NCBI GenBank assembly: GCA_021807225.1
Contig: JAKAPI010000002.1
Location: 70,579-134,578, forward strand
DNA from: an archaeon
Lineage (GTDB): Archaea > Thermoproteota > Nitrososphaeria > Nitrososphaerales > UBA183
DNA length: 64,000 bases
Direction of reading: 5' to 3'
The translations under genes were made by a program, and so were the position numbers. Within the stretch, counting starts at the first letter, position 1, and each line of letters begins with the position of its first letter. The notes under the pieces were generated by a model that saw only the letters and a list, made by a program, of their open reading frames with translations, was not told where the DNA came from and did not search any database. Below are positions 32,456 to 41,730 of this stretch, in pieces.

Positions 32456-32540
32456 AGATTCCCGTAGGACCCGCGGAGTTCAAAGCGAGCTCTGTTAATC
32501 CGAATCAACTTGAATCAAGCCTTTTCGAGCGAAAAAGGAA
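32456..32540 (+). repeat. third, diverged copy of the tRNA-Lys 3' flank
   Basis: ATTCCCGTAGGACCCGCGGA followed by GAGCTCTGTTAATCCGAATC lines up with the tRNA end and flank at 30134-30210 and 35333-35400. The stretch 32265-32666 contains only this remnant and no gene I can support. Confidence 0.5.
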
Positions 32541-32666
32541 CCCTGGGTGGGAGTCCCGGCGACAGAAGATTACTTTCGCTGAAGATACAGGTTTTCCTAG
32601 GACAAATAGGATTGGGCCCCCGGCTCTCAAATTCGCCGGGGGGTGGAGGGGGTGAGTTGGGAGTTG

Positions 32667-33323
32667 CTAGCCGAGGGGCTGAACTCCGAAGATGATGACG
32701 ACGCCGGTGTTGATTTCGTACGGATTGGACGCTGTCGGGTTGATTGGAAGGAAGTCGCCCGCGGATTCGCCGGCAACTATGCCGACGGTGCTCTTGAATG
32801 GTGTGAATCCAGCCTGGTTGCTGTATGTGGGGTCGTAGGCAACGAGTATCAGGACCCAGGGGGCAACCATTTCTCCTGCAGTCCCACTACTACCGAAACC
32901 TGGCGAGCCTGCGAGTACATGGTCGTGATACGGGAGGTTATTTAGGAAACCTCCGTGGAAGCATGGATTGCAAAGAGGTTGGTACCCTGAGGGAAGACTC
33001 ACCGGGTCACAGTTCGACGGGTTCGTGATGTCGCATCCACCCAGCTGAGAAGTGGGAAGCACGAACGATCCGAATGCCGCCGTGGGAGATGCTGAAGCAA
33101 AGTAGGCGGCGATGTAGATTGGCTCGGCTGCAGTGAGCAGACCCGGACTAGGATTCGCTATGATCTTCGCGATGAAGATACAATACAGTTGTCCGTTGGC
33201 GTAGGCAGTTTCTGCGCAGGGTCCTGCCGCTCTTGCCGCAGGGGCAATGGCCGAGAGAAGGCTAAGCATCAGAAGCATGGTGATTCCGAAGGCGATTGCT
33301 GCTTTCGTTTTGATCATTTTCAC
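32667..33323 (-). CDS. secreted protein of unknown function
   Basis: 218 residues with a classic signal peptide (MKMIKTKAAIAFGITMLLMLSLLSAIAPAARA, cleavage likely after ARA). The mature part has about six cysteines in pairs that could form disulfides (GPCAETAY... LYCIF; GCDITNPSNCDP; PLCNPCFHGG), a YHDHVL segment and a hydrophobic strand GEMVAPWVLILVAYDP. No family recognised. It lies between two DUF4242 genes on the same strand, 50 bp from the upstream one. Confidence 0.6.
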   Translation of the reverse strand: MKMIKTKAAIAFGITMLLMLSLLSAIAPAARAAGPCAETAYANGQLYCIFIAKIIANPSPGLLTAAEPIYIAAYFASASPTAAFGSFVLPTSQLGGCDITNPSNCDPVSLPSGYQPLCNPCFHGGFLNNLPYHDHVLAGSPGFGSSGTAGEMVAPWVLILVAYDPTYSNQAGFTPFKSTVGIVAGESAGDFLPINPTASNPYEINTGVVIIFGVQPLG

Positions 33324-33373
33324 TTGAGTATCTCACCTCCTGCACTCTGGTGCAAACCCCGACTTCGATCGGC

Positions 33374-33625
33374 TCAGCTACCCTCTAGCACTTCGTAGGT
33401 TTCGTCCGGGAGCAGGCCGTGGGCATCTGCATGTGCCTTTCTAGGTGCGTCCCTGTCTGGCGCCTCTGAGAGACAGAAGACCTTCCCCTGGCTCTCGTCC
33501 ACCCAGAACTTCAGGAACTTCACCCCATGCCTGTTCTGTACTTTGAGGTCTTTGGCATGGGCTTGGGCCACATCCGAGAGCTTGACCCCCTTCAGGCCGC
33601 TGTGCACGTCGATGTATCGAGGCAT
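33374..33625 (-). CDS. DUF4242-family small protein, copy 2
   Basis: 83 residues from ATG 33625 (MPRYIDVHSGLKGVKLSDVA), nearly collinear with the copy at 32013-32264 and ending in the same EVxEGS. Conserved His and Cys (DVHSG, FCLSEAP, AHADAHG) are candidate metal ligands. The frame extends 14 codons further upstream but the paralogue shows the start is here. Confidence 0.8.
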   Translation of the reverse strand: MPRYIDVHSGLKGVKLSDVAQAHAKDLKVQNRHGVKFLKFWVDESQGKVFCLSEAPDRDAPRKAHADAHGLLPDETYEVLEGS

Positions 33626-33694
33626 GACACGCTCTATTCCTGCATGATTGGAAAAGCCTAACGGCACAAATAGTGCAAAACGTCCACCTAAGGC

Positions 33695-34363
33695 GTGAAT
33701 ACGTCAAATTCGAGGCACCCGCCCAGCGAGGTTGTGAAAGAAATCATCGAAAGAGATGGAGCGATCAAGATTGGACTGGCGAGAGGCCTGGTTAACGCGA
33801 GGGCGCTGGCAAGGTATATCCAGGTTCAGACGCACAACCAATATTCCTTCGAGGCGCTCGTGAGTGCCATCAGGAGGTACCCTGTCGAGGCGAGCGCAGA
33901 CAAGTACCAAGACGCGGGCAGACTCATCACAAAGTTGACCTTGAAAAACAAAATCGTGGCTGTCACAATTCGAAGTGCGTCCGAGATACCTCTGATTCTG
34001 GCGAGGTTCTCAGAGGAAATCGACTATGGGAGAGGGGAGACTTTCAGGGTTTCGTCTGGCGCAGAGTCGATATCCGTGGTAATCGACTCGAAGAACCTCG
34101 ACAAGCTTGTGCGTGCCATACCAAAGAAAGACATCGTAAGGATTCTCGGTGATCTTTCAGAAATAATCGTGGTCCTATCGGACGTTGCACTGAAGACAGT
34201 CGGGGTCGCGGCAACAATCACCACAGACCTTGCGATTAACGGGGTGAACATCATGTACATCATGAGCTATGGGCCCCCGCACGCAATGGTCTTCATCGTA
34301 GAAGAGGAAGAAGCCTTGAATGGGTACAGAGGGCTCCAGAAGCTCAGCAAGATTTCGCTTTAG
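33695..34363 (+). CDS. ACT-domain regulatory protein with N-terminal HTH-like part
   Basis: 222 residues. The N-terminal 70 residues (SEVVKEIIERDGAIKIGLARGLVNARALARYIQ) look like a helix-turn-helix. Two ACT-like domains follow, the second with VALKTVGVAATITTDLAINGVNIMYIMSYGPPHAMVFIVEEE, close in style to aspartokinase ACT repeats. It probably senses an amino acid; target genes unknown. GTG 33695 is the start. Confidence 0.65.
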   Translation: MNTSNSRHPPSEVVKEIIERDGAIKIGLARGLVNARALARYIQVQTHNQYSFEALVSAIRRYPVEASADKYQDAGRLITKLTLKNKIVAVTIRSASEIPLILARFSEEIDYGRGETFRVSSGAESISVVIDSKNLDKLVRAIPKKDIVRILGDLSEIIVVLSDVALKTVGVAATITTDLAINGVNIMYIMSYGPPHAMVFIVEEEEALNGYRGLQKLSKISL

Positions 34364-34614
34364 GTTGCCCTGAGACATCCGATTCAGAGAATTTCCGACC
34401 ACATGTGCGGTCAGAAGTCCCGGCGACCCGCCGGTAGCTTCTCGCCCTCGCCTCGGATTCGGGCCCGAGTGATAAGCCCGAATCAGGCTCTGTCTCGTCA
34501 GAAAAGGTTGCTTCGGGCTATCCCGAATCCGCAGTCATCGGGTCGTCCCCTACACGTTGCTGACTTGTCATGGATATGGCATTCTTAAGTCACTTCTCTG
34601 CACCGAACCCCGAT

Positions 34615-35211
34615 GTGAGTCCTGCCGTCAGGAAAGTGCAAGGTTTCTCCCATCGAAAGCGTGAAGACGAGATCATGAGGGCTCATGTAGGAGCCCCTCC
34701 CAAGAAGCTGAACGGGCAGGTAACTCTAAGCGAATACGATTCGTCTTGGCCGAAGCTGTTTGCCAAGGAGAGGCAACGAATCAAGCGTGCCCTGGCCCAG
34801 AATGCAATATCAATAGAGCATGTTGGTTCTACCTCCGTCCCTGGCCTTGCTGCAAAACCAATAATCGACATCCTGTTGGTAGTAGACAGCTCTGCTAACG
34901 AAGCATCGTACGTTCCCGCACTCGAATTCATCGGCTATGTGCTCAGAATCCGGGAACCCGGTTGGCATGAACACCGTCTGCTCAAAGGCACTAACATCAA
35001 CCTACATGTATTCAGCAAGGGTGACGACGAGATAGAAAGAATGCTAGCATTCAGAGACTGGCTCCGCAAGAACCAGGAGGACATGGAACTCTACCTCAGA
35101 ACCAAACGCGAGCTGGCCCGAAGAAACTGGAAGTACACTCAGAACTACGCTGACGCGAAGTCCAAGGTTGTCGAGTCGATCATCAAGAAGGCACGATTGA
35201 GGAGGTATTGA
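34615..35211 (+). CDS. GrpB/UPF0157-family protein
   Basis: 198 residues. ISIEHVGSTSVPGLAAKPIIDILLVV is the nucleotidyltransferase-like signature of the GrpB family (GS...D-x-D-like). Later REPGWHEHRLLKG and INLHVFSKGDDEIERMLAFRDWLR complete it. Substrate unknown in the family (CoaE-linked in some bacteria). GTG 34615 is preferred because a CTTAAG box lies about 27 bp upstream; ATG 34570 and 34675 are alternatives. Confidence 0.8.
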   Translation: MSPAVRKVQGFSHRKREDEIMRAHVGAPPKKLNGQVTLSEYDSSWPKLFAKERQRIKRALAQNAISIEHVGSTSVPGLAAKPIIDILLVVDSSANEASYVPALEFIGYVLRIREPGWHEHRLLKGTNINLHVFSKGDDEIERMLAFRDWLRKNQEDMELYLRTKRELARRNWKYTQNYADAKSKVVESIIKKARLRRY

Positions 35212-35326
35212 AGACGGGTAACCATGTCCCTCCAAAGACTGTAGCTTTCTTTGGTGCGCCCAATGTTCCATTTGGTCCGAAATCGAAACCGAGTCTGGGT
35301 CAGAATCTAGCGCCGTTTACCTGGCG

Positions 35327-35774
35327 GGTCCCGTCGGGCCCGCAGAGCTCGATTCGAGCTCCGTTTAGCCGGGTGAACCTGATTCAGGGCTTTCCGGTGA
35401 CGTCGAATCCGGTGGATTCGAACCCTAGGTGGCGACCTGCACCGACGCTCCATATTGAACAGCGCGCATGGGGTCCCAATCATCCTATCTCCTTCGCCAG
35501 ACTACCAACAGAAAGCCATAATCGAACTCGTTCAATTTCAGCAGGTGCCCGTATTTGCGCCAAGTCCCATTCCCCAATTCCAGCGCAAGTCGACGCATTC
35601 CCTTGGAGCGCTCAACGGATGGAATCAGGTTGAGGACCGAGAGATTCCGCCACACACTTTGTCTGAGTACTTCGCTCGGTCTTCGCCAGTAAGCGCCATC
35701 TGACCCATCCGCGCACTCCCAGGGGACTGGGACGGGAACGAAGTCAACTGACCCACCTAAGACCTTCTTGTAAG
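35327..35774 (+). repeat. segmental duplication, copy 2
   Basis: This stretch repeats the tRNA-Lys 3' end (CCCGTCGGGCCCGCAGAGCT) and the following 430 bp of 30129-30590. The match ends abruptly at about 35774, inside the methyltransferase sequence. Only the last 15-20 bases of the tRNA are present. The rest of the gene-free stretch 35212-35805 shows nothing else. Confidence 0.85.
35485..35774 (-). pseudogene. C-terminal fragment of duplicated methyltransferase
   Basis: Translation from about 35774 down to the TAG at 35485-35487 gives the last 96 residues of the methyltransferase at 30289-31035 (YKKVLGGSVDFVPVPVPW, YWRRPSEVLRQSVWRNLSVL, FDYGFLLVVW). The frame is open and one codon is deleted in frame (WRKYG for WKRKYG). 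There is no start and no SAM-binding part, so it is a remnant. Confidence 0.8.
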
Positions 35775-35805
35775 TTGCGGTAGGGTAACTCGCGGCGGCA
35801 GCGCA

Positions 35806-36411
35806 TCAGGCCGCACGCGCAGCGGCCGCCTTCCCGGGTCCTGCCATCCGGTACTCCATACGCCGGGCGACCTCTCGCTTGAGGGTTGACCCCTCATAGG
35901 AGCCGACGACGGCCAACGCCATGTCGATGCCGGCAGATATCCCCGCACTGGTGATAATGTTCCCCTGCCTGATGTATCTCTTGTGTTCCACCCGCACCCC
36001 ATCGAATTCGGCCAGCTCCTCAAGCGCGGACCAGTGAGTGGTCGCCCGCTTCCCCCTGAGCAGGCCTGCGCTAGCGAGGACCAGGGCGCCGGTGCATACG
36101 GACGCGACCAGTTCGCAATCCTTGGCTGCCTCTCTCACGAAATCGAGCGACGCTCTGTCTTTCATTATCTCTCTCGCGCCCTTGCCTCCGGGGACAACTA
36201 GAATCTCGAACGCCGGGCGCTGTGCAAGGCTCTTGTCGGGGATGACCGATAGGCCATAGCGGAACTTCACGGCATCCCCTTTCTTGCCAAGGGTGTACGG
36301 GTCAAACGAGCCTGGGCGCAAGCGTCCTGCGACACCGAAGACCTCAAGGGGCCCTACGACGTCGAGCTCCTCCGCATCGTCGAACACAAAGACGGCCACC
36401 CTTCGCGACAT
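35806..36411 (-). CDS. DJ-1/PfpI-family protein
   Basis: 201 residues. VAVFVFDDAEELDVVGPLEVF is followed by the nucleophile elbow LVASVCTGALVLASAGLLRGKRATTHW and SAGISAGIDMALAVV. This is the subgroup related to isonitrile hydratase and to the N-terminal domain of GATase-1-like AraC regulators, here without any HTH. Possible roles are hydratase, deglycase or sensor; unresolved. Confidence 0.82.
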   Translation of the reverse strand: MSRRVAVFVFDDAEELDVVGPLEVFGVAGRLRPGSFDPYTLGKKGDAVKFRYGLSVIPDKSLAQRPAFEILVVPGGKGAREIMKDRASLDFVREAAKDCELVASVCTGALVLASAGLLRGKRATTHWSALEELAEFDGVRVEHKRYIRQGNIITSAGISAGIDMALAVVGSYEGSTLKREVARRMEYRMAGPGKAAAARAA

Positions 36412-36551
36412 ATTTTCAGATCTGACAGGTTCCAGGCGGAAACTCGCCGATACTTATGTCGAACGGCGCCATCTGACGGCACAACCGGCCTATGAACGTG
36501 CCGCGCCCTGCGCTAGTCCCCTGTGACGGCGTTTCCGATTGATCACGTGGG

Positions 36552-36831
36552 GAAGACCTGAACCACCCCCGGCCCTGGTACCGTCGGACCCGCGGGCCTG
36601 AACCCGTTCGGGTTCGGGTTCCCCTGCCGCCTTGGCGGCCTGGGGTGTTTCTTCGTTCGGGGCCCATAGGCGACCAAATCGACAGACGTTAGGCATGCGC
36701 GCACACCCGCCGGATTCTTGGACCTGAGCGACCAGGGTGGGCTACGATCGTCGCGGGCCGAGCGGGGCCGCGCTCTCTTGCTGCCGGGAGTTGCTTTAGA
36801 TTCCTCAACGTCCCCAACAACGGCTCGGCAC
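36552..36831 (+). repeat. dispersed 300-bp repeat, copy A
   Basis: It begins GAAGACCTGAACC, contains CCGTCGGACCCGC and ACCCGTTCGGGTTCGGGTTC, then TTTCTTCGTTCGGGGCCCAT, and ends CTCAACGTCCCCAACAACGG. Copies B (41731), C (43599) and D (45235) share these blocks in the same order with many substitutions. It fills most of the gene-free stretch 36412-36881. Confidence 0.7.
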
Positions 36832-36881
36832 AGGGGAGCGATGGCGAGTGCTCTGAGCATGTATAAGGGGACAGCTGCCTT

Positions 36882-37337
36882 TCAGCCATACACCTCGGGA
36901 TACGCACTGATCAGTGCCAGGTTCAGATTCAGGACGTTGACGTATGGTTCCGCGAAGACCCCCGATAGATAGGCGGTGTTCTCAGCCACGATTTGCTTCA
37001 GAGAGGCCGCCGGGATGTCCGTCGCCCCACTGATCCTTGAGATTTGAGAGTAAGCTTCCTGGACGGTGATGTCGGGGTCCACCCCCGATGCGGAGTCGTT
37101 CCTCGGATGGAAGTAGGATGACCCGTTGAAGCTCTGGGCTATGAGCTCAGAGCCTGCAGGGTGGCCCTTGAACTGGACGATCTCCCCGTTCGCCTGGTAG
37201 GGGAACAGCGCTTGGCCTATCCCAGTGACCAGCAACGGGAAGAAGAGCCCGCACAGCAGGAGAGACACAAACGCCAACCCGACGGCTGGTCTGACGTGCT
37301 TCACATTCGAGTTCATGTGTTTTGCCAATTTCTTCAC
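36882..37337 (-). CDS. kdpC: potassium-transporting ATPase subunit KdpC
   Basis: 151 residues, on the short side for the family. One N-terminal membrane helix (VGLAFVSLLLCGLFFPLLVTG) and the hallmark SFNGSSYFHPRNDSASGVDPDIT are seen. It stabilises the KdpFABC K+ pump. Directly after kdpB without a gap. Confidence 0.93.
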   Translation of the reverse strand: MKKLAKHMNSNVKHVRPAVGLAFVSLLLCGLFFPLLVTGIGQALFPYQANGEIVQFKGHPAGSELIAQSFNGSSYFHPRNDSASGVDPDITVQEAYSQISRISGATDIPAASLKQIVAENTAYLSGVFAEPYVNVLNLNLALISAYPEVYG

Positions 37338-39488
37338 CTATGGATGCACCAGCGACAACAAGATGTCTATCGCTTTGATTCCGACGAAGGGTGCTATCAC
37401 TCCGCCTACGCCGTAGATCAACGTGTTTCGCAGGAATAGCGACATTGTACTGGACGGCTTGAAGGCCACTCCCCTCATCGCGAGGGGGATAAGGAGCGGA
37501 ATGATGACTGCGTTGAAAATGAGCGCCGACAGGACCGCAGTGTTGAGACCAAGCTGCAGGACGTTAAGGGACTGGAGCTGAGGGACCGTCGTTGCGAAGA
37601 GGACTGGGACGATGGCGAAGTATTTGGCAACGTCGTTGGCTATGCTGAACGTCGTCACTGCCCCCCGGGTCACGAGCAACTGCTTGCCTAGCATCACCAC
37701 GTCTATGATTTTTGCAGGGCTGGACTCGAGGTCGACCATGTTGGCGGCTTCCTTCGCCGGTTCGGTCCCCGAGTTCATCGCCAGTCCGATGTCCGAGGCC
37801 GCCAGGGCTGGCGCGTCGTTGGTGCCATCGCCAATCATGGCGACTATCCTCGACTCCGCCTGCTCCCTGCGAACCACGTCGTATTTGTCGTTGGGTCTCG
37901 CCTGTGGGACATACTCTTCGATTCCGACTTCCTTGGCGATGCTCTTTGCTGTGAGCGGCTGGTCGCCTGTAATCATTACGGGGCGTATTCCCATGGTCTT
38001 GACCGCCCTCACCTTTTCTCCGATGTCAGGCTTCAGCACATCCTTCAGCCTGACCACGCCCAGCACTTCGCCGTCTCTAACGACGCCGATCGGCGTTCCT
38101 CCGTCGTTCGAGATACCATCTACGACTCGGTCGAAGTCTTCTGAGCAGGGTGCAATCGTCCTCAGCGCGTCTGGGGCCCCCTTGATTATCTCCGTCTCGT
38201 CACTCGAGACAGCCCCGAGAATCGAATCGGCGAACTTCCTGCTGAGCCGCTGCTGTTGCTGGAACTCCTTTCCGCTCTTGGGCAAGGCCAGACCACCGAG
38301 CCGAGAAACTACTATCCCACTTGTCCGAGTGGTGGCGGAGAACTCGTACACCCTTGAACGTTCGAGGCCATTCAGTTCTCTAGGTATCGCACCGGCCTCG
38401 TACGACAGTCTGACTATACTCCGCCCTTCTGGTGTGTCATCGAACCAGGAGGCGAGGAATGCCGCCTCGCCCACCTCCCTTTGGGAATGTCCATCGAGCG
38501 GTATGAACTCCACTGCCTGTCTGTTTCCTACGGTGATGGTCCCTGTCTTGTCCAGAAGAATCACGTCGGCATCTCCGGCCGCCTCTATCGCCTTCCCTGA
38601 CTTGGCTACCACCTTCCTCTCGTAGAGCCTTGAAACGCCAGACAGTCCAATCGCGGGGAGGAGCGCCCCTATCGTGGTCGGGAGCAGGCAGACGTAGAGT
38701 GCTATCATCGCAGACAAATCCCCTCCGAGGTTGAGCGCAACGGAAAGACCGGCAAGCGACGCGATGATGATGGTGAATATCGCGGTGAGGCCGACGAGGA
38801 CCATGGTGACTGCCTGTTCGTTGGGAGTCTTCGGCCTCTTGGCAGCCTCCACCATTTTGATCATCCCGTTGATGTAAGACTCGCCGGGGCCAACCGCCAC
38901 TCGGACAGTGAGCGTGTTGCTCACCACCAAAGACCCGCCGATGAGGGTGTCTCCGGGCGCCTTCCTGACGGGGGCTGATTCGCCGGTCACCAGCGACTCG
39001 TCGAGCATGGCGATCCCCTCTAGGACCTCGGCGTCGGTGGGGACCAGGTCACCCTTCTCGAGCAGGACCAGGTCGCCCTTCAGCAGAGACGACGAGGGTA
39101 TCGCGACCACCTTCTGGGACCACTCTTCCCTGATCACTTTCTTGCTAGGCACCTCGCTTTCCAGACGTTTGAGGCTCTGTGCCGTGTTCCTCGCTTCCTG
39201 CTCCGCCAGTGCGTCAGAGAGGGTGCTGAACCAGACGGTGACGAGGAGGATGATGGCGACCTCTGCATAGAATCCCACATCTTTCAGACTGGAGAGCGGC
39301 TCGAATGGTCGAGGGTCTATGGCCATGGCCGCGACTATGAAGAACGCGAGCTCGACGATGAGCATCACCGGGTTAGACGCCAGCGAGACCGGATTCAACC
39401 TTACAACCGAGTCCTTGAAGACCTCAGCGCTCAGAAGCGGGCGACTGCGGGACTTCGCCTTCCTGGCTCCGTGTTTGGAGCTAGCCAA
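37338..39488 (-). CDS. kdpB: potassium-transporting P-type ATPase subunit KdpB
   Basis: 716 residues. Phosphorylation motif LLDKTGTITVGN (Asp near residue 311), TGES, and GDGTNDAPALAASDIGLAM are present. Membrane helices are at the usual places, and the second half ends with LLSLVHP. It drives high-affinity K+ uptake with ATP. It overlaps kdpA by 8 bp. The N-terminal 17 residues are unusually basic. Confidence 0.97.
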   Translation of the reverse strand: MASSKHGARKAKSRSRPLLSAEVFKDSVVRLNPVSLASNPVMLIVELAFFIVAAMAIDPRPFEPLSSLKDVGFYAEVAIILLVTVWFSTLSDALAEQEARNTAQSLKRLESEVPSKKVIREEWSQKVVAIPSSSLLKGDLVLLEKGDLVPTDAEVLEGIAMLDESLVTGESAPVRKAPGDTLIGGSLVVSNTLTVRVAVGPGESYINGMIKMVEAAKRPKTPNEQAVTMVLVGLTAIFTIIIASLAGLSVALNLGGDLSAMIALYVCLLPTTIGALLPAIGLSGVSRLYERKVVAKSGKAIEAAGDADVILLDKTGTITVGNRQAVEFIPLDGHSQREVGEAAFLASWFDDTPEGRSIVRLSYEAGAIPRELNGLERSRVYEFSATTRTSGIVVSRLGGLALPKSGKEFQQQQRLSRKFADSILGAVSSDETEIIKGAPDALRTIAPCSEDFDRVVDGISNDGGTPIGVVRDGEVLGVVRLKDVLKPDIGEKVRAVKTMGIRPVMITGDQPLTAKSIAKEVGIEEYVPQARPNDKYDVVRREQAESRIVAMIGDGTNDAPALAASDIGLAMNSGTEPAKEAANMVDLESSPAKIIDVVMLGKQLLVTRGAVTTFSIANDVAKYFAIVPVLFATTVPQLQSLNVLQLGLNTAVLSALIFNAVIIPLLIPLAMRGVAFKPSSTMSLFLRNTLIYGVGGVIAPFVGIKAIDILLSLVHP

Positions 39489-41136
39489 TGAAATTCACCT
39501 GACCTTTGAGATACTGGAGGAGCGGACCGAGCGCCAGAAACGGAAAGAAAGTGAGAACAACCAGGATCAGAACGCTCCCTACGAGGACAACCGAGAACAC
39601 CATGCTGTCGGTCTTGAGCCCGACCTCTGGGCTTCGCTTCCGACCGAGCATCGACCCACCCAAGGCGAGCAGCACGCCTGTGGGTGCGAATCTGCCAAGG
39701 AGGATGACGATGCCGGTCGTGATGTTGAAGAATGGCGTGTTCGCCGCGGCGCCGAAGAAGTCAGAACCATTGTTCGCAGCAGCGCTCGTGAACTCGTAAA
39801 GGACTTGGGTGAAGCCCGCGGCAGTGGGAGAAACTCCGATCTGAGCCGCGGCCCCGCTGGCGAATGCTAGAAGCGTCGGCACGAGAATGATGATTGGATG
39901 TATCAGGAAAGCAAACATGACGAGCTTGACGTCCCTTGTCGTTATCTTGATGCCGAGATACTCGGGTGTCCTCCCCGACATCAATCCGACCACGAAGACG
40001 GTGATTATAATGAACATGACCATGTACATCAGCCCGATCCCATCTCCGCCTGGAGTCGCCTGAATCAGCATCCCCATGAAGGCGGAAAGGATGGTCAGGG
40101 GGTGCATGCCAGCAAGAGACGCGTTCACTGAGCCCGTCGTGACGGCGGTGGTCACCACGGTCCAAAACGTCGAGAAGAATCCCCCGAATCGCGTCTCGAT
40201 CCCCGGCCCGAGCGGGACGGAGGGCACGAAGGCGATCGCTAGGTCGATCGCGAAGAGAGAATAGGCTCCAATCAAGACCGGTCTATACTCGCGCTTCTTG
40301 CCAAGGATCTCCCCGAAGACGAAGACCAGGGCCGTGGGGAGCAACAGCATTAGGAATATCTCGGTAATATCAGTCAGGGGGCTCGGATTCTGGAAGGGGT
40401 AGGCGGAGTTTGCGCCGTAGTAGCCGCCACCGTCGGTGCCGAGCTGCATGATCGACACGAGCGAAGCTACTGGTCCGATCAGGATCGACTGTGTCGCACC
40501 AGTGACAGTGGTGACAGTCTGGTATCCGTTCAGGCTCTGTGGTAAACCGAGTCCCACCAGGACCACTGCGGCCACGAGGCTGAGTGGGATCAAGATGCGC
40601 GTGAGCGACCTCACGAAATCGACGTAGAAGTTTCCGAGGTCTTTCAGTCCCACCACGAAAGACCGGACGAAGGCTATGCACATGCATATCCCCGTGGCCG
40701 CAGAAGTGAACTGGAGAAACTGGATGGCCGTCATCTGGCTGAAGTATGAGAGCGTTGTTTCGCCGTTGTAGTGCTGAAGGTTCGTGTTGGTGGCGAACGA
40801 GATGACGGTGTTGAACGCCAAGTCCAAACTCATTCCATGGAAACCCTGTGGGTTCAGAGGAAGGGCGCCCTGGAAAGTGAGGATGAAGAAGGCGATGGCC
40901 ATCTGGGCCACGTTCAAGAACAGGATCGCGAGGAAGTACTCCTTCCATCCCATCCCTCTGAGAGGGTCCACTCCGACGAGTCTGTAGATGCCGTTCTCGA
41001 CGGGGTTCAGGACCCTGTCCAGCCTGCTCGGTCTGCGAGTGTAGACGCCGGCGATGTAGGGAGCGATGGCCTTAGCTGCCGCTAGAGCGGAGCCGAGAAT
41101 CAGGACTACAAATATCCCCTGCAGTAACGTGATCAA
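39481..41136 (-). CDS. kdpA: potassium-transporting ATPase K+-channel subunit KdpA
   Basis: 551 residues with about ten helices. Selectivity-filter loops are recognisable: ATNTNLQHYNGE, GTDGGGYYGANSAYPFQNP, QATPGGDGIG and AANNGSDFFG. It is a SKT-superfamily channel subunit that passes K+ to KdpB. No kdpF or kdpDE gene is visible nearby; the only candidate regulator is the small RAM-domain protein 55 bp upstream. Confidence 0.97.
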   Translation of the reverse strand: MITLLQGIFVVLILGSALAAAKAIAPYIAGVYTRRPSRLDRVLNPVENGIYRLVGVDPLRGMGWKEYFLAILFLNVAQMAIAFFILTFQGALPLNPQGFHGMSLDLAFNTVISFATNTNLQHYNGETTLSYFSQMTAIQFLQFTSAATGICMCIAFVRSFVVGLKDLGNFYVDFVRSLTRILIPLSLVAAVVLVGLGLPQSLNGYQTVTTVTGATQSILIGPVASLVSIMQLGTDGGGYYGANSAYPFQNPSPLTDITEIFLMLLLPTALVFVFGEILGKKREYRPVLIGAYSLFAIDLAIAFVPSVPLGPGIETRFGGFFSTFWTVVTTAVTTGSVNASLAGMHPLTILSAFMGMLIQATPGGDGIGLMYMVMFIIITVFVVGLMSGRTPEYLGIKITTRDVKLVMFAFLIHPIIILVPTLLAFASGAAAQIGVSPTAAGFTQVLYEFTSAAANNGSDFFGAAANTPFFNITTGIVILLGRFAPTGVLLALGGSMLGRKRSPEVGLKTDSMVFSVVLVGSVLILVVLTFFPFLALGPLLQYLKGQVNFIG

Positions 41137-41190
41137 TTGATCTGGTGCCTCGTGATTCCATAATCTCCATGGTTGGCCTCTAGGTTCGGC

Positions 41191-41484
41191 CTACTGATGC
41201 GGGGGAGGCCTGCTCGGCTTCTCACCAACGTATCGGTGCCCTTTGTGGGCGTACAGCACGACAGAGGTCACGGTGCTCTTGACCCCTCTGATCTTCATGA
41301 TCTTGTTCTTCAGTACTTCCCTGAAGCCCTCGATGTCGTCAGCAGAAACGAGGCACACGATGTCGAACTCCCCGGTGACCTCGTACATCTCTTCAAGTTC
41401 TGGTAGAACCCTAAGTGAACTGAGCACAGAATCCATTAGGGGCGACTCCACGAATATGTTCACAAAGGCAAGGAGTTTCGTCAA
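41191..41484 (-). CDS. stand-alone Lrp/AsnC ligand-binding (RAM) domain protein
   Basis: 97 residues consisting only of the alpha/beta RAM/AsnC_trans_reg domain: LLAFVNIFVESPLMDSVLSSL, LEEMYEVTGEFDIVCLVSADDI and VKSTVTSVVLYAHKG. No HTH. Such stand-alone modules bind amino acids and can pair with full Lrp proteins. Its place just upstream of and in line with kdpABC suggests cotranscription; a regulatory role for K+ uptake is speculation. Confidence 0.8.
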   Translation of the reverse strand: MTKLLAFVNIFVESPLMDSVLSSLRVLPELEEMYEVTGEFDIVCLVSADDIEGFREVLKNKIMKIRGVKSTVTSVVLYAHKGHRYVGEKPSRPPPHQ

Positions 41485-41730
41485 ATGGATTCATCGAGGC
41501 TTTTTTCGTGCCTTCGGATTCCGCTTATAATCTTTTGCGATTGTCGAAGTGATTTGCACCGCACTGATGCTCTGCTAGTCAGTCGGCGACTCCATGTGCG
41601 CTTTGTGGCCGCAATGTACGACGGCACCAGGCGTCGCCGTCCGCTCCACTTCACCTTCGCCGCCGGTTCCGTGGCCAGGCAGCCGCTTGGCCAAGCGTGA
41701 ACCTTATCGAGGTGGTCGCCCGGCTTGGGT

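Noticed and set aside
34403..34560. further repeat copy or gene
   Set aside because: It has some CCCGAATC and CCGGCGACCCGCC repeats but lacks the ordered blocks of the 300-bp family, and its frames show no coding character.
30150..35326. integrase of an archaeal integrated element
   Set aside because: I looked for a tyrosine recombinase or transposase frame between the duplicated tRNA ends and elsewhere in 30-46 kb and found none, so an intact mobile element cannot be claimed.
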